The position numbers and the translations under genes were made by a program. 64,000 nucleotides of DNA. It comes from Providencia rettgeri (GTDB lineage: Bacteria > Pseudomonadota > Gammaproteobacteria > Enterobacterales > Enterobacteriaceae). The stretch covers positions 3,254,501-3,318,500 of the forward strand of contig UGTZ01000001.1 in NCBI GenBank assembly GCA_900455085.1, read 5' to 3'. Below the pieces are notes generated by a model. That model made no database searches and was not told where the DNA came from. It worked only from the letters and a program-made list of their open reading frames with translations. Below, piece by piece: positions 8,974-18,038 of this stretch (positions are counted from its first letter, which is position 1; each line of letters begins with the position of its first letter).

Positions 8974-9768
8974 TCATGAATTTAAAGCTACAATTAATTC
9001 ATCCAATAACTCAGAGGAGGATGCTGACACCAAACTTCCCCCATTGATCACGTTTGTTTTATTACCATTAATGTTTGCATAATAAACTCCAGCTTCAGTA
9101 AGGCAAGGTAAAATAGCCGCGATATCCCATGGTTTCATTAACGTATCAATAGCACAATCGATCCTTCCTGCTGCTACCATTAAATGCTGATAACAATCAT
9201 TTATAAAAACCATATCTTGAGCAGAATTAACGACATTTGATAGATTGTAAGCTTTGTTACCTTCTCTGTTATCAAAATTGGTACTGTGTATACCTGATAT
9301 CGAAACAACAGCTTCGCCTAATTTTTTCGTTTTTTTTATCTGAGTGCATATCCGTTTTGGTGCAAGATCACCTTTTTTAGACCAACACCCGTTCCCTAAC
9401 GATGCATAATATATAGAATCAATAGCGGAAAATGATATAACTCCGACAAGGGGAATGCCACTTTCAACATAAGCAATTAACGTACTAAATAATGGAACGC
9501 CATACAAAAATGCTCGTGTTCCATCAATAGGATCTATTATCCATCCGGTAGAAAATTCACCTTCAATATTTGTTCCGAACTCCTCCCCTAAAATAGGAAT
9601 ATGTGGAGTTCTCGCCTGAAGTACTTCTCTTATCACATTTTCTACTTTAAGATCTGTAGCGGTAACAATGGTGTTATCTATTTTTCTGGTAAATGTACCA
9701 GCTTCGTAAAAACCTTTTAGTAAATATTTACTAGCAGTATTCGCGGCTTCTAAAGCAATATTTAACAC
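8974..9768 (-). CDS. Inositol-monophosphatase-family sugar phosphatase (HisN/SuhB-like)
   Basis: This 264-residue protein belongs to the metal-dependent inositol monophosphatase superfamily, which removes phosphate from inositol, histidinol, nucleotide or sugar phosphates. The metal-binding motifs are clear: GEEFG at 61-65, WIIDPIDGTRAF around 76-87 and KPWDIAAILPCLTEAG near residue 217. The start is a GTG at 9768 with an AAGGAG ribosome site. It is the last gene of the four-gene minus-strand cluster and starts 31 bases after the Nudix gene. The context suggests it dephosphorylates an amino sugar phosphate or related intermediate; histidinol phosphatase activity is possible but less likely away from his genes. 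Substrate is unknown. Confidence 0.85.
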   Translation of the reverse strand: MLNIALEAANTASKYLLKGFYEAGTFTRKIDNTIVTATDLKVENVIREVLQARTPHIPILGEEFGTNIEGEFSTGWIIDPIDGTRAFLYGVPLFSTLIAYVESGIPLVGVISFSAIDSIYYASLGNGCWSKKGDLAPKRICTQIKKTKKLGEAVVSISGIHSTNFDNREGNKAYNLSNVVNSAQDMVFINDCYQHLMVAAGRIDCAIDTLMKPWDIAAILPCLTEAGVYYANINGNKTNVINGGSLVSASSSELLDELIVALNS

Positions 9769-9799
9769 TGTAGAACTCCTTAACTAGCTTTTTGGTAAC

Positions 9800-10228
9800 T
9801 CATTGCAACCCTAACGTTCTCAACATAAAACGATCAAGATTTCCCTTGAATGATTCAACAGTAGACCATGCAAAATCTGAGTGCTCAGAGCTTAAACAAA
9901 CATGACCAGAGCATGAAACATTAAAGTTTAATTGGATACAACGTTGGCCCATTGCTTGGTACTCAACCGCACCGGAAAACCCAGAAATTTCAATAATTAT
10001 CATTCCGGTTTCTTCTGCGATTTCACGACTAAGCGCTGTCTGCATATCTTCATCACACTCCATGCCACCAGAAGGAATTTCCCATACATTTGGCATGAAC
10101 TCGCCTTCTGAACGCTTCAAAAAAAGAATTTTTGAATCATGTCCAGCTTTGATTAAACCGCCTACAACAACACGATCATAGTTTTTAAGTTTGGACATGA
10201 CTGAATGGGGGATATATTTTTCTATCAT
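9800..10228 (-). CDS. Nudix hydrolase
   Basis: This 142-residue protein has a complete Nudix box at residues 54-76: a Gly, then Glu after five residues, then REIAEETGM, fitting GX5EX7REUXEEXGU. Nudix enzymes cleave nucleoside diphosphates linked to another group, such as NDP-sugars. The ATG overlaps the stop of the aminotransferase gene by 4 bases (ATGA), so the two are translationally coupled. In this cluster it could act on an NDP-linked sugar or as a housecleaning enzyme; the substrate cannot be read from the sequence. Confidence 0.88.
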   Translation of the reverse strand: MIEKYIPHSVMSKLKNYDRVVVGGLIKAGHDSKILFLKRSEGEFMPNVWEIPSGGMECDEDMQTALSREIAEETGMIIIEISGFSGAVEYQAMGQRCIQLNFNVSCSGHVCLSSEHSDFAWSTVESFKGNLDRFMLRTLGLQ

Positions 10229-11427
10229 CTTCGATACTTCTCTGTAACAGATGAAATGATTGATAAATAATTATCAATAAAATTGAAACGCTCTTCTCCG
10301 TACCAAATATCCAACTTAAACATACTATTGTGAAATTTTATAGCATTTCCGAAATAAGCTTTATTAATTCGAATTTTCTCACCATAGTCACGAGAGATTT
10401 TATTTGGTGAGTGAAAGAGAGAATATTCATTGATAGGGCACGTTGAGCCAGGTATATCAGCCTCAAGTGCACCAGCTTGGTTTAATATATCTACGAATTC
10501 ATGCAGACCAATTGAAAATTTAGACTTATCAAACATAACTGGCATGGCATACCAAGCTGGGTTCGCTTTTTTAGGAATGCGAACTATCTTTAAACCATCG
10601 ATCTGCTCAATTCCAGTTTTCAATAAATGAGCAGTTTCCCTTTTTTCTTGCATCATCTGCTCAAAGTTTAGCATCTGAGGCATAACAACCGAAGCACCAA
10701 GTGGGTGCATTCGTAAATTAAGGCCAGTCCCTGTAATAGCAAAATCTCTTAAACTATCAGTGTTCACTTCCTTTTTTGCACGCTTATTAAAATGCCCGAC
10801 TAACACAGCTCGTTCGTAGAATTCACGATGCTTAGTGGCAAAGAAGCCACCTTCGCCTGAAGTTAGTATTTTCTTACCCTGAAAACTCCAAGCAGAACCA
10901 TCAGAAAAACTCCCAATCATTTTGCCATCCCAAGTTGCTCCATGTGCATGAGAACTATCTTCTAATAAAAGAATTTCGTGTCGTTCGCATATATCTATCA
11001 GTTCATCCATATCACACGGTATCCCCCACATATGTGTAATAATCACCGCTTTTGTTTTATCGCTAATCAGGGCTTCTACGGATTTTGGATCTACATTGCC
11101 ATTATCCCCACAGTCTGCAAATTTTAGCTCAGCGCCTAGCTGGTGGAGTGGAGAGCATGTAGCAAAGAATGTATAGCTAGGGACTATTACTTCATCCCCT
11201 CGGCCTATACCAGCACCATAAAACATGGAAAATAATGCTGTAGTACCAGAATTAACAGCAATTGCATTTTCTACATCAAAAATTTCTTTAAATGTACTTT
11301 CTAGGCGCTCGTAAATTCCACCATTATCATAAATTGAGATATCTTCAAAAAGTTGCCTATTAACACTATCTTTAATTTCATCTGTAATAATTGGATGACT
11401 AAACTTACAGTATTTTGATTTCATCAT
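10225..11427 (-). CDS. DegT/DnrJ/EryC1/StrS-family PLP aminotransferase (AHBA synthase-like subgroup)
   Basis: Proteins of this family transfer an amino group to keto-sugars, keto-cyclitols or related precursors. The 400-residue protein has AVNSGTTALFSMFY near 57, VIVPSYTFFAT near 80, the PLP-ring aspartate in LLLEDSSHAHGA (Asp157) and the PLP lysine in SFQGKKILTSGEGG (Lys186). The HAHGA and SFQ..K..T.GEGG signature is that of the branch containing AHBA synthase, inosose aminotransferases and kanosamine-type enzymes. It starts at 11427 with GGAATGGAAG upstream, 14 bases after the repaired end of the dehydrogenase gene. With a dehydrogenase before it and a phosphatase after it, an oxidise-transaminate-dephosphorylate sequence is a reasonable inference. 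Confidence 0.88.
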   Translation of the reverse strand: MMKSKYCKFSHPIITDEIKDSVNRQLFEDISIYDNGGIYERLESTFKEIFDVENAIAVNSGTTALFSMFYGAGIGRGDEVIVPSYTFFATCSPLHQLGAELKFADCGDNGNVDPKSVEALISDKTKAVIITHMWGIPCDMDELIDICERHEILLLEDSSHAHGATWDGKMIGSFSDGSAWSFQGKKILTSGEGGFFATKHREFYERAVLVGHFNKRAKKEVNTDSLRDFAITGTGLNLRMHPLGASVVMPQMLNFEQMMQEKRETAHLLKTGIEQIDGLKIVRIPKKANPAWYAMPVMFDKSKFSIGLHEFVDILNQAGALEADIPGSTCPINEYSLFHSPNKISRDYGEKIRINKAYFGNAIKFHNSMFKLDIWYGEERFNFIDNYLSIISSVTEKYRR

Positions 11428-11441
11428 ACTTCCATTCCTTT

Positions 11442-12408
11442 TTATTTTATCGCTTTATAACCACTTTCTTTGAAAGCAATTTCTAAAATATCGGTCACGG
11501 CAAGTGAACTGACTAAGTTACTATTGAAACTGTCTTGAGAATCACTGAAAAAAAGCTCTCGATACATACGAACAAATGGTGACTCAAGTGCATTAATAAA
11601 ATTAAATTCATTTATTATTTTTTGTTTCTTTGACTTAACCTGAACTATATTTTCATTTCCATAAATAATACAATTATTACTTATTAACGTTACATCTTCA
11701 TGTTTCTTATATCCTACGCATGATATATATAAAAATAATTGTATCTCTGCATTGTAACTCTACAAAAGCAACATCATCAACATCATATTCACCAGAAGAA
11801 GTATTTATTAACCTAGAGTAATTAACATTAATTTCATCTCCATCAAATAAATAGTTTACTAAATTTACAATGTGATAGCCCATATCCAACCAAACACCAC
11901 CACCAGAACTCGCATGACTGCTTCTCCAGTCACTATTTGGATTTTTACTAGGAATAGTGTATCTTATTTCTATTTGGGAGACTTTTTCTTCTGTTGAGAT
12001 TAAATATTCTTTCAGTTTTTCATAAGCTAACGTATATCTCTTTTGACAAACAGTAAAAAATCTCATATCATTTTTAATTATTAAATTCTTTAATTTTTTC
12101 GCCTGCATGACATTTAAAGCAAATGGCTTCTCTTTTATTATTGTTATATTATTTTTACAGCAATAAAAAATTACATTTTCATATAACTCATGAGGAAGAG
12201 CAATAATAATTGTATCTGGCTCAATTTCATCGAACATTTTACGATAACATAAATAAGTAGGAGGACTGTAATTTAATAATAATTTTGTTTTATAAATATT
12301 ACTTATCGATATATCACACAGCGCACTAATACTCACCCCCAAACTACATAATGCAGGTATGTGTTCCTTTCTTACAATATTCCCACATCCAATTATCGCC
12401 AACCTCAT
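11442..12408 (-). pseudogene. Gfo/Idh/MocA-family sugar dehydrogenase, interrupted by a frameshift
   Basis: NAD(P)-dependent enzymes of this family oxidise sugars or cyclitols. The first open frame (233 codons, 12408 to 11707) has the Rossmann motif GCGNIV at 7-12, the EKPF motif (Glu93-Lys94-Pro95) and the segment SGGGVWLDMGYHIVNL. It ends early just after a T5 run and a short TA repeat (11723-11735). In another frame the reading continues without a stop, with a dehydrogenase-like C terminus ending KESGYKAIK at 11442. The repaired product is about 322 residues, normal for the family. A one-base deletion or two-base gain explains the break; it may be a sequencing error, a real mutation or slippage. 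It is the first gene of the accessory cluster and is visibly AT-rich. Confidence 0.8.
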
Positions 12409-13150
12409 ATAATTAAATCCCCATATTAATGGCCCAACTATTTCGCATGGATTTTATTTTCAATTTAAAACGACATGCATATTAGTTAATGTTTTACAAA
12501 GAAAACAATCTAAGAAAATTACTTTTTATATTATGCTTGTTTATTTTTAATAAATAACGAAGTATATTATTTCAACTTGATTTTTTAATGTAACATCAAA
12601 GTTTTATTGGCTACCACAATAAACCCTTTATTCTTACTAGCAAGATGCTAAATACTATCTAAATAACCTTCGCCACAAATCACTTCAATGTAGTATGAGT
12701 CCATGCTAACAACTTTTTGAGCGTTCGAAATTTCAATTCTGCAATTTACTAAAAAAACGCCTCATTATCTTAAAATTTTAAAATCATAGTCGATATTGAG
12801 CTTTTCACATCAAAAGTATCTACCTAAACAATATGGAATATCTGTCTCTGACAGACAACCTCAACAACAGCTAGATTTAACAATGCCAATTAATATTATC
12901 TACAATTTATCGCAGCTATTAGTTTAATTTCGCTTTAACTGTAAAAAATGACACCAACACCACTATATATATCGTGCCAAGAACAAATAATAGTGATACT
13001 AAAACGGTTCAGTTCGTTACTATTATCCGCTATGATGATAAAACAACCTTAGCTTACTAACATGAATATGATAGTTTATAGCTGTGCTCAATATATCCTC
13101 ATCTCCTATACTGATGCTGCCAATCATCGTATAGATAACTCTAAAATCAC
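12409..13150. other. Gap of about 740 bases without a recognisable gene
   Basis: The stretch is AT-rich and full of stops in all frames. I see no tRNA, insertion sequence or clear inverted repeat that would mark an island boundary. It presumably holds the promoter of the accessory cluster (minus strand) and that of ybhA (plus strand). Confidence 0.5.
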
Positions 13151-13162
13151 GTGGAGCCGTTT

Positions 13163-13981
13163 ATGTCATACCGCGTTATTGCGCTCGATCTTGATGGAAC
13201 ACTACTTGATCACCAAAAGAAAATTCTACCGGAATCTCTAGCTGTCTTACAGGAAGCCCGTCGCCAAGGCGTTAAGGTCATCATTGTGACAGGTCGTCAT
13301 CATGTCGCTATTCATCCGTTTTATCAAACCTTAGATCTTGATACGCCAGCGATCTGCTGCAACGGAACTTATCTATACGATTATTTAGGCAAAAAAGTCC
13401 TAAAATCTAATCCGATGACCCTCGATTCAGTCACGCAAATGATCGACAAATTGCGGGGCACTGATATTCAACATTTGATGTATGTTGATAATGCGATGCT
13501 CTATAACGCACAAACAGAAGGCATTAAACGTACATTAAATTGGGCCGAATCCTTACCTGTTGCACAGCGTCCAACCATTGAATTTGTTGAAGATTACGCT
13601 GATGTGATGCATAACTATGATTCTATTTGGAAATTTGCTGTTAGCTCACCAAATACAGATCAACTTCATCAAGTCGTTAGTGAAATTGAAAATGACTTTG
13701 GTTTAGATTGTGAATGGTCTTGGATGGATCAGGTGGATGTCGGCCGTAAAGGTAATAGTAAAGGCCAACGCTTAAAGGAATGGGTTGAATCCCAAGGGAT
13801 GACAATGAATGATGTTGTCGCTTTTGGTGATAATTTCAATGATTTAAGTATGCTGACAACCGCAGGTTTAGGTGTCGCGATGGGTAATGCGGTTGATGAA
13901 ATCAAGCAACAAGCTAAGCTCGTGACTCGAGTTAATACTGAACCGGGTATTGCTGAAGTTATCCGTAAGTACGTTCTGTAA
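13163..13981 (+). CDS. ybhA: HAD-superfamily phosphatase YbhA (pyridoxal phosphate phosphatase type)
   Basis: YbhA is a Cof-type HAD hydrolase; the E. coli protein dephosphorylates pyridoxal phosphate and some sugar phosphates. The 272-residue product matches E. coli YbhA in length. Motif I is ALDLDGTLLD (Asp9 and Asp11), motif II is VIIVTGRH, and the C-terminal GNSKGQRLKEW and VVAFGDNFNDLSML supply the remaining catalytic residues. The open frame could begin at a GTG at 13151, but GTGGAG there is better read as the ribosome site for the ATG at 13163. It is convergent with modC; a hairpin terminator follows. Confidence 0.94.
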   Translation: MSYRVIALDLDGTLLDHQKKILPESLAVLQEARRQGVKVIIVTGRHHVAIHPFYQTLDLDTPAICCNGTYLYDYLGKKVLKSNPMTLDSVTQMIDKLRGTDIQHLMYVDNAMLYNAQTEGIKRTLNWAESLPVAQRPTIEFVEDYADVMHNYDSIWKFAVSSPNTDQLHQVVSEIENDFGLDCEWSWMDQVDVGRKGNSKGQRLKEWVESQGMTMNDVVAFGDNFNDLSMLTTAGLGVAMGNAVDEIKQQAKLVTRVNTEPGIAEVIRKYVL

Positions 13982-14003
13982 CGTCCAATTATTTTATTAA
14001 TTC

Positions 14004-14034
14004 AAGGAAAGCTCAGCTTTCCTTTTCTTATTTT
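14004..14034 (+). terminator. Intrinsic terminator after ybhA
   Basis: A perfect 9-bp stem (AAGGAAAGC / GCTTTCCTT) with a 3-base loop at 14004-14024 is followed by TTCTTATTTTC. It lies 22 bases after the ybhA stop. Confidence 0.8.
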
Positions 14035-14065
14035 CTATTGTCACAGCGCCAAGAACGACGAGTGA

Positions 14066-15133
14066 TTATAGATGACGAGATAGCGATACAGCCTTCACTT
14101 GCGCATACACTTTTCTACCTTTACGAATAGACAGCTCATCCCTTGCCCAGCGGGTAATACGTGCCCATAAATAATGTTCTTCGCCTAAATCTAGCTTCAC
14201 ATCCACTTGTTCGCCATCTTCAATCCATTCAACCACTTCTGCGACCAAAATATTTCGAATACTGCTCACTTGTGGTTTTTCAAGCACCAAAGATACATCC
14301 GATGCATCAATACGTATCCGAACGTTAGTGCCTTGTGGTGCGTTAACACGTGGGATCCACAGTTTTTGACTCCCCACAATCACCGCTGTCATTTCATAAT
14401 CAGGGTGTTGACTATGTACAGTTGCACTGACCACACTGCTTAACGTTTCTTGCTGTAGCCAAGGACGCAAAGCACTGCTTGCCCAAACATCTTCCAAGGC
14501 GCCAAAGGCTTTAACTTTACCTTGTGCCATCACGATGACTTTATCTGCTAAACGCAAAATTTCATCCAAACTATGGCTGACATATAAAATCGGAATTTTA
14601 ACGTCTTGAGAAAGCTTTTCTAAATACGGCAGCAATTCCCGTTTTCGGGGCAAATCCAAAGAGGCTAACGGCTCATCCATCAGGAGAATTTCAGGGGCTG
14701 TAAGCAATGCACGACCTATGGCAACTCGTTGTTTTTCACCACCAGAAAGGGTTATCGGGTAGCGATTGAGTAATTTTTCAATACCAAGCAGCCCGACAAT
14801 ATCGTCGAAGCGGGCTTTCATTTCAGGCGCCATGCCATAACGCAAATTGCTTTTCACCCGATAATGAGGAAACAACCGTGCATCTTGAAATACATAACCG
14901 ATATGGCGTTGTTCGGGCGGTAAGCAAATCCCTTTTTCTACATCCACCAATGTACGACCATTGAGTACAACACGCCCTTTATTGGGTTTAGTTAACCCGC
15001 CAATTACATTGATAAGCGAGGTTTTTCCTGCGCCAGAAAGCCCAAAAACCGCGGTAATACTTTCCGTTGGCAATTGCGTTTTAACTTCTAACTGTAAGTC
15101 GCCTAATTTTTGTGAAAAATCGAGTTCTAACAT
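14066..15133 (-). CDS. modC: Molybdate ABC transporter ATP-binding protein
   Basis: ModC powers high-affinity molybdate import as a cytoplasmic dimer with ModB. The 355-residue protein has Walker A GLSGAGKT (31-38), the Q-loop region HIGYVFQDARLFPHY, the signature LSGGEKQRVAIGRAL, Walker B LLMDEPLASLD and a C-terminal MOP-type regulatory domain. It starts one base after the modB stop. The modABC order and the lengths match E. coli. Confidence 0.97.
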   Translation of the reverse strand: MLELDFSQKLGDLQLEVKTQLPTESITAVFGLSGAGKTSLINVIGGLTKPNKGRVVLNGRTLVDVEKGICLPPEQRHIGYVFQDARLFPHYRVKSNLRYGMAPEMKARFDDIVGLLGIEKLLNRYPITLSGGEKQRVAIGRALLTAPEILLMDEPLASLDLPRKRELLPYLEKLSQDVKIPILYVSHSLDEILRLADKVIVMAQGKVKAFGALEDVWASSALRPWLQQETLSSVVSATVHSQHPDYEMTAVIVGSQKLWIPRVNAPQGTNVRIRIDASDVSLVLEKPQVSSIRNILVAEVVEWIEDGEQVDVKLDLGEEHYLWARITRWARDELSIRKGRKVYAQVKAVSLSRHL

Positions 15134-15134
15134 A

Positions 15135-15830
15135 TTAGGCCACTCCCAAACGCTTTTTACCCCAGCGGGTTAGCCACTCTGAGATCAATAATGAAATCAA
15201 GGCTAAAATAATCGCAATGACACATAACCGCGCAGCATCTACTTCTGCCCCCGGCGTTTCAATTAAGGTGTACATCGCTAATGGGATGGTTTGTGTTTCA
15301 CCTGGTATATTCGAAACAAAAGTAATTGTGGCGCCAAATTCACCAAGCGAACGTGCAAAGGCTAACACTGTTCCGACAATAATGCCGGGAAGAGAGAGCG
15401 GAATGGTTATCGTGAAAAATACACGTAATGGTGTCGCACCTAATGTCCTCGCTGCTAGCTCCAATTTTTGGTCAACCGCTTCAAGCGCTAAACGAATTGC
15501 ACGCACCATTAGTGGAAATGCAACCACGGCAGACGCAAGCGCTGCGCCCCGCCAACTAAAGGTAAAACTAAAGCCAAACCAGTTATATAACCATTCACCG
15601 ATAAAACCGCGTTTACCCATACTGATCAACAGTAAGTACCCCACTACCACTGGCGGCAATACCAGTGGTAGGTGGATAATACTATCAAGCAGTGTTTTTC
15701 CAGGAAAATTACAGCGAACCAATACCCATGCCATTAAAATACCTAATGGTAAACTGAAAATTACAGCTACACTGGATACTTTTAGACTTAGGTAAATCGC
15801 TTCCCATTCATAAGGACTTAACATCTGCAA
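15135..15830 (-). CDS. modB: Molybdate ABC transporter permease
   Basis: ModB forms the membrane channel for molybdate. The 231-residue protein is strongly hydrophobic with about five membrane segments and carries the permease EAA-like loop AARTLGATPLRVFFTITIP for contact with ModC. The start at 15830 gives MQMLSPYEW; an internal ATG two codons later is an alternative that also fits the E. coli N terminus. It sits between modA and modC in the operon. Confidence 0.96.
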   Translation of the reverse strand: MQMLSPYEWEAIYLSLKVSSVAVIFSLPLGILMAWVLVRCNFPGKTLLDSIIHLPLVLPPVVVGYLLLISMGKRGFIGEWLYNWFGFSFTFSWRGAALASAVVAFPLMVRAIRLALEAVDQKLELAARTLGATPLRVFFTITIPLSLPGIIVGTVLAFARSLGEFGATITFVSNIPGETQTIPLAMYTLIETPGAEVDAARLCVIAIILALISLLISEWLTRWGKKRLGVA

Positions 15831-15849
15831 AAAAATACTCTCTTAACGT

Positions 15850-16626
15850 TTATTTAGTTCGAGGTTCAAAACCGTAACGTTTGAATACTTCTGAAGCCGC
15901 AGGGGTTTTCAAGTATTCATAGTAATCACGCGTTGCTTGGTTATCTTGATCTTTAACAATTGCCATTGGGTATTCAACAGGTTTATGTGTATCTGCTGGG
16001 AACACACCGACCACTTTGACTTTTTGGCTAGCGACAGCATCAGAACCATAAACAATCCCTAAAGGGGCTTCTTGGCGTTCAACTAATGCCATACCACTAC
16101 GCACATTATTCGTACGCGCTAATAGTGGATTAACCGTTTCCCATGCGCCTAAATTGCTTAACGCTTCTTTGGCATAAATACCAACAGGGACATGATCAGG
16201 ATCACCAACAGCTAAACGGCCACCATCTAGCAATTTTTTCCAATCCGTTTGTTTATTGATTTCGACTTTATCAATTTTTGCATCTTTCGGTGCGATTAAC
16301 ACCAATTCATTACCTAATAATGTATAGCGTGTATCTTCGACCATCAACTTTTTATCAATAGCGTAATCCATCCACTGTTGGTCAGCAGAAATGAATAAAT
16401 TAGCGGGAGCACCTTGCTCAATTTGACGAGCTAGAGTCGAAGAAGATGCATAAGAAGCAACAACTTCAACTTGGGTGTCTTTCTTATATTGTTCTGAGAT
16501 TTCATTTAATGCATTAGTCAGTGATGCAGCGGCAAAAACCGTAATTTTATCAGCTGCAAAACTGTGGCTAGCCATCGTTAATGTCAATGTTGCGCCCGCG
16601 AGAAGTGATACCAAACCTTTTTTCAT
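15850..16626 (-). CDS. modA: Molybdate-binding periplasmic protein
   Basis: ModA captures molybdate or tungstate in the periplasm and delivers it to ModBC. The 258-residue precursor has a typical signal peptide (Lys-Lys, hydrophobic core, cleavage after SHSFA near residue 24). The mature protein starts ADKITVFAAASLTNAL, characteristic of ModA, with the binding-site loops ASSSTLARQIEQGAP and NNVRSGMALVE. It is the first gene of modABC, and a ModE-type operator lies just upstream. Confidence 0.97.
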   Translation of the reverse strand: MKKGLVSLLAGATLTLTMASHSFAADKITVFAAASLTNALNEISEQYKKDTQVEVVASYASSSTLARQIEQGAPANLFISADQQWMDYAIDKKLMVEDTRYTLLGNELVLIAPKDAKIDKVEINKQTDWKKLLDGGRLAVGDPDHVPVGIYAKEALSNLGAWETVNPLLARTNNVRSGMALVERQEAPLGIVYGSDAVASQKVKVVGVFPADTHKPVEYPMAIVKDQDNQATRDYYEYLKTPAASEVFKRYGFEPRTK

Positions 16627-16651
16627 TTTTATCTACCCTAGTATTTATCGA

Positions 16652-16679
16652 CACGTTATATATAACAGGATACAGCGAT
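16652..16679 (-). promoter_or_regulatory. ModE operator upstream of modA
   Basis: On the minus strand the site reads ATCGCTGTATC, six bases, then TATATAACGTG. This matches the 28-base layout of the ModE site (ATCGnTATATA-N6-TATATAACGAT) with a few mismatches. It ends 25 bases before the modA start, as expected for ModE-molybdate repression. The modE gene is 1.8 kb away in this window. Confidence 0.75.
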
Positions 16680-16903
16680 AACTTAAAGTCAAACTCGCGA
16701 TAAAAGTGTGCTGGCGCAAGAAATGATGCAATTTTGTTGCATGTTTTCCCTAAAGGATAAATTAGCTGATGAAAAAACACACAAGTACTCAAATCGTTTT
16801 TCTATAGAAAACTTTCTATTGCCCTTATAACTTTATCGGCACAAGTTGTGCACATTTCAGTATTCCATTCCACTTTTACAAATGACATAGCAAAGGTAAT
16901 TAT

Positions 16904-17953
16904 ATGGTGGCCTTTTCGACAAAGCTTAGTACGTACTTTATTGCAGAATTAACAGTCGAACAGTTTAATGGACTGTTTGATAAAGAAATAGCATCTGAAA
17001 CCTTATCTTCTTTAGCAAAATCGGCTAGTAATGGGAACTTAGAGAGTATCGATTTATTACACAATATCGCTCTACGGCAAGACAGTGAGGGAAGAAAAGC
17101 AGAAAATATTCTGTTTGATTTATTTAGCGGAAAGCTGCCTGCAAAGAAAGGTATAGATAAAGAAATACAAGAAACTAGCAAAAAATTATATCAATTACAC
17201 CTTAATACAAAAACCAAAAAACACCTAAAAGACTCGAAACTAACGACCCCTTCTAAGCTCCTTTATATTGTCGGATCTGCAATAGAAAAAGTTATTGATA
17301 GACTTGGTTTAACAAAACTATTGATGAAAAATGAACCTACGGAATCCACTCTTTGGGATAATAACAGGATGACAACAAGTGATGAGATTGATGCAAGCAA
17401 TAAAAATAACCCAACTTTGCCATCAAATATGACGGTCAATGACTCAATAGGCCTCATCCAAAGCGGGTACAATTTATTAGCAGAAATAATTGAACAAAAA
17501 GTCTTGAATAGCAACACATTAAACCAATTCGAATTATTCCCTATCAATGTTAATGATAACCATTGGATCTTATTTGTGCTCTATCAGGCAGATCCAATAC
17601 ATCAATCAGCGAATAATAAAAGAAAATGCATTCTATTTAATTCATACGATAACGTGAGTACCGATATTCGAAAAGAAATAACAGTGGCAGCCAAAAAGGG
17701 CGGTGTTACTGAAGAAGATATCACTTACATAGAAGGAAACATCCAACAGAACGTACCTAATGGCTGTGGATTATTTGTTATTGCAGCAATGAAGCAATTA
17801 ACTGAAAATATTCAGCAAGATCCTGATAAAACGCTCAAACAATTCCACCAAGATTTCTTAAATAAAACAATTTATGAACAAGAGCAATTTAATCTTCATG
17901 AACGTCGGCAATTATTTTCTACTTACTACGATAACGAATACCGACCATCATGA
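16904..17953 (+). CDS. sseL: SseL-family deubiquitinase, probable type III secreted effector (clan CE cysteine protease)
   Basis: Salmonella SseL is a type III effector that removes ubiquitin from host proteins. This 349-residue protein resembles it from end to end: the N-terminal blocks IDLLHNIALRQD and LFDLFSGK, then PSKLLYIVGSA, then the protease domain. Catalytic features are His220 in NDNHWILFVLY, Asn246 in ILFNSYDN, the oxyanion-type Gln281/282, and Cys288 in NVPNGCGLF. Length and residue spacing match SseL (340 residues, catalytic Cys near 285). It has no signal peptide, as expected for a type III substrate. It interrupts the conserved modA-acrZ-modE neighbourhood, is AT-rich, and no secretion genes are visible nearby. 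Function as an effector is inferred from the family. ElaD-type enzymes are the nearest alternative. Confidence 0.88.
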   Translation: MVAFSTKLSTYFIAELTVEQFNGLFDKEIASETLSSLAKSASNGNLESIDLLHNIALRQDSEGRKAENILFDLFSGKLPAKKGIDKEIQETSKKLYQLHLNTKTKKHLKDSKLTTPSKLLYIVGSAIEKVIDRLGLTKLLMKNEPTESTLWDNNRMTTSDEIDASNKNNPTLPSNMTVNDSIGLIQSGYNLLAEIIEQKVLNSNTLNQFELFPINVNDNHWILFVLYQADPIHQSANNKRKCILFNSYDNVSTDIRKEITVAAKKGGVTEEDITYIEGNIQQNVPNGCGLFVIAAMKQLTENIQQDPDKTLKQFHQDFLNKTIYEQEQFNLHERRQLFSTYYDNEYRPS

Positions 17954-17970
17954 AATTCCTCTCCAATATG

Positions 17971-18003
17971 AAAAACCCCCTGACTGCATTTACAGTCAGG
18001 GGG
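17971..18003 (-). terminator. Terminator between sseL-like gene and acrZ
   Basis: A perfect 11-bp stem (CCCCCTGACTG / CAGTCAGGGGG) with a 6-base loop lies at 17976-18003. On the minus strand it is followed by TTTTT, so it ends acrZ transcripts; on the plus strand it follows the sseL-like gene by 22 bases and probably stops that too. Confidence 0.85.
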
Positions 18004-18038
18004 TCTATAATCAGCCACATAAGAAATTTTGTTAAAAA

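Noticed and set aside
15217..15795. A 192-codon plus-strand ORF opposite modB
   Set aside because: It lies wholly antisense to a well-conserved modB and resembles no protein.
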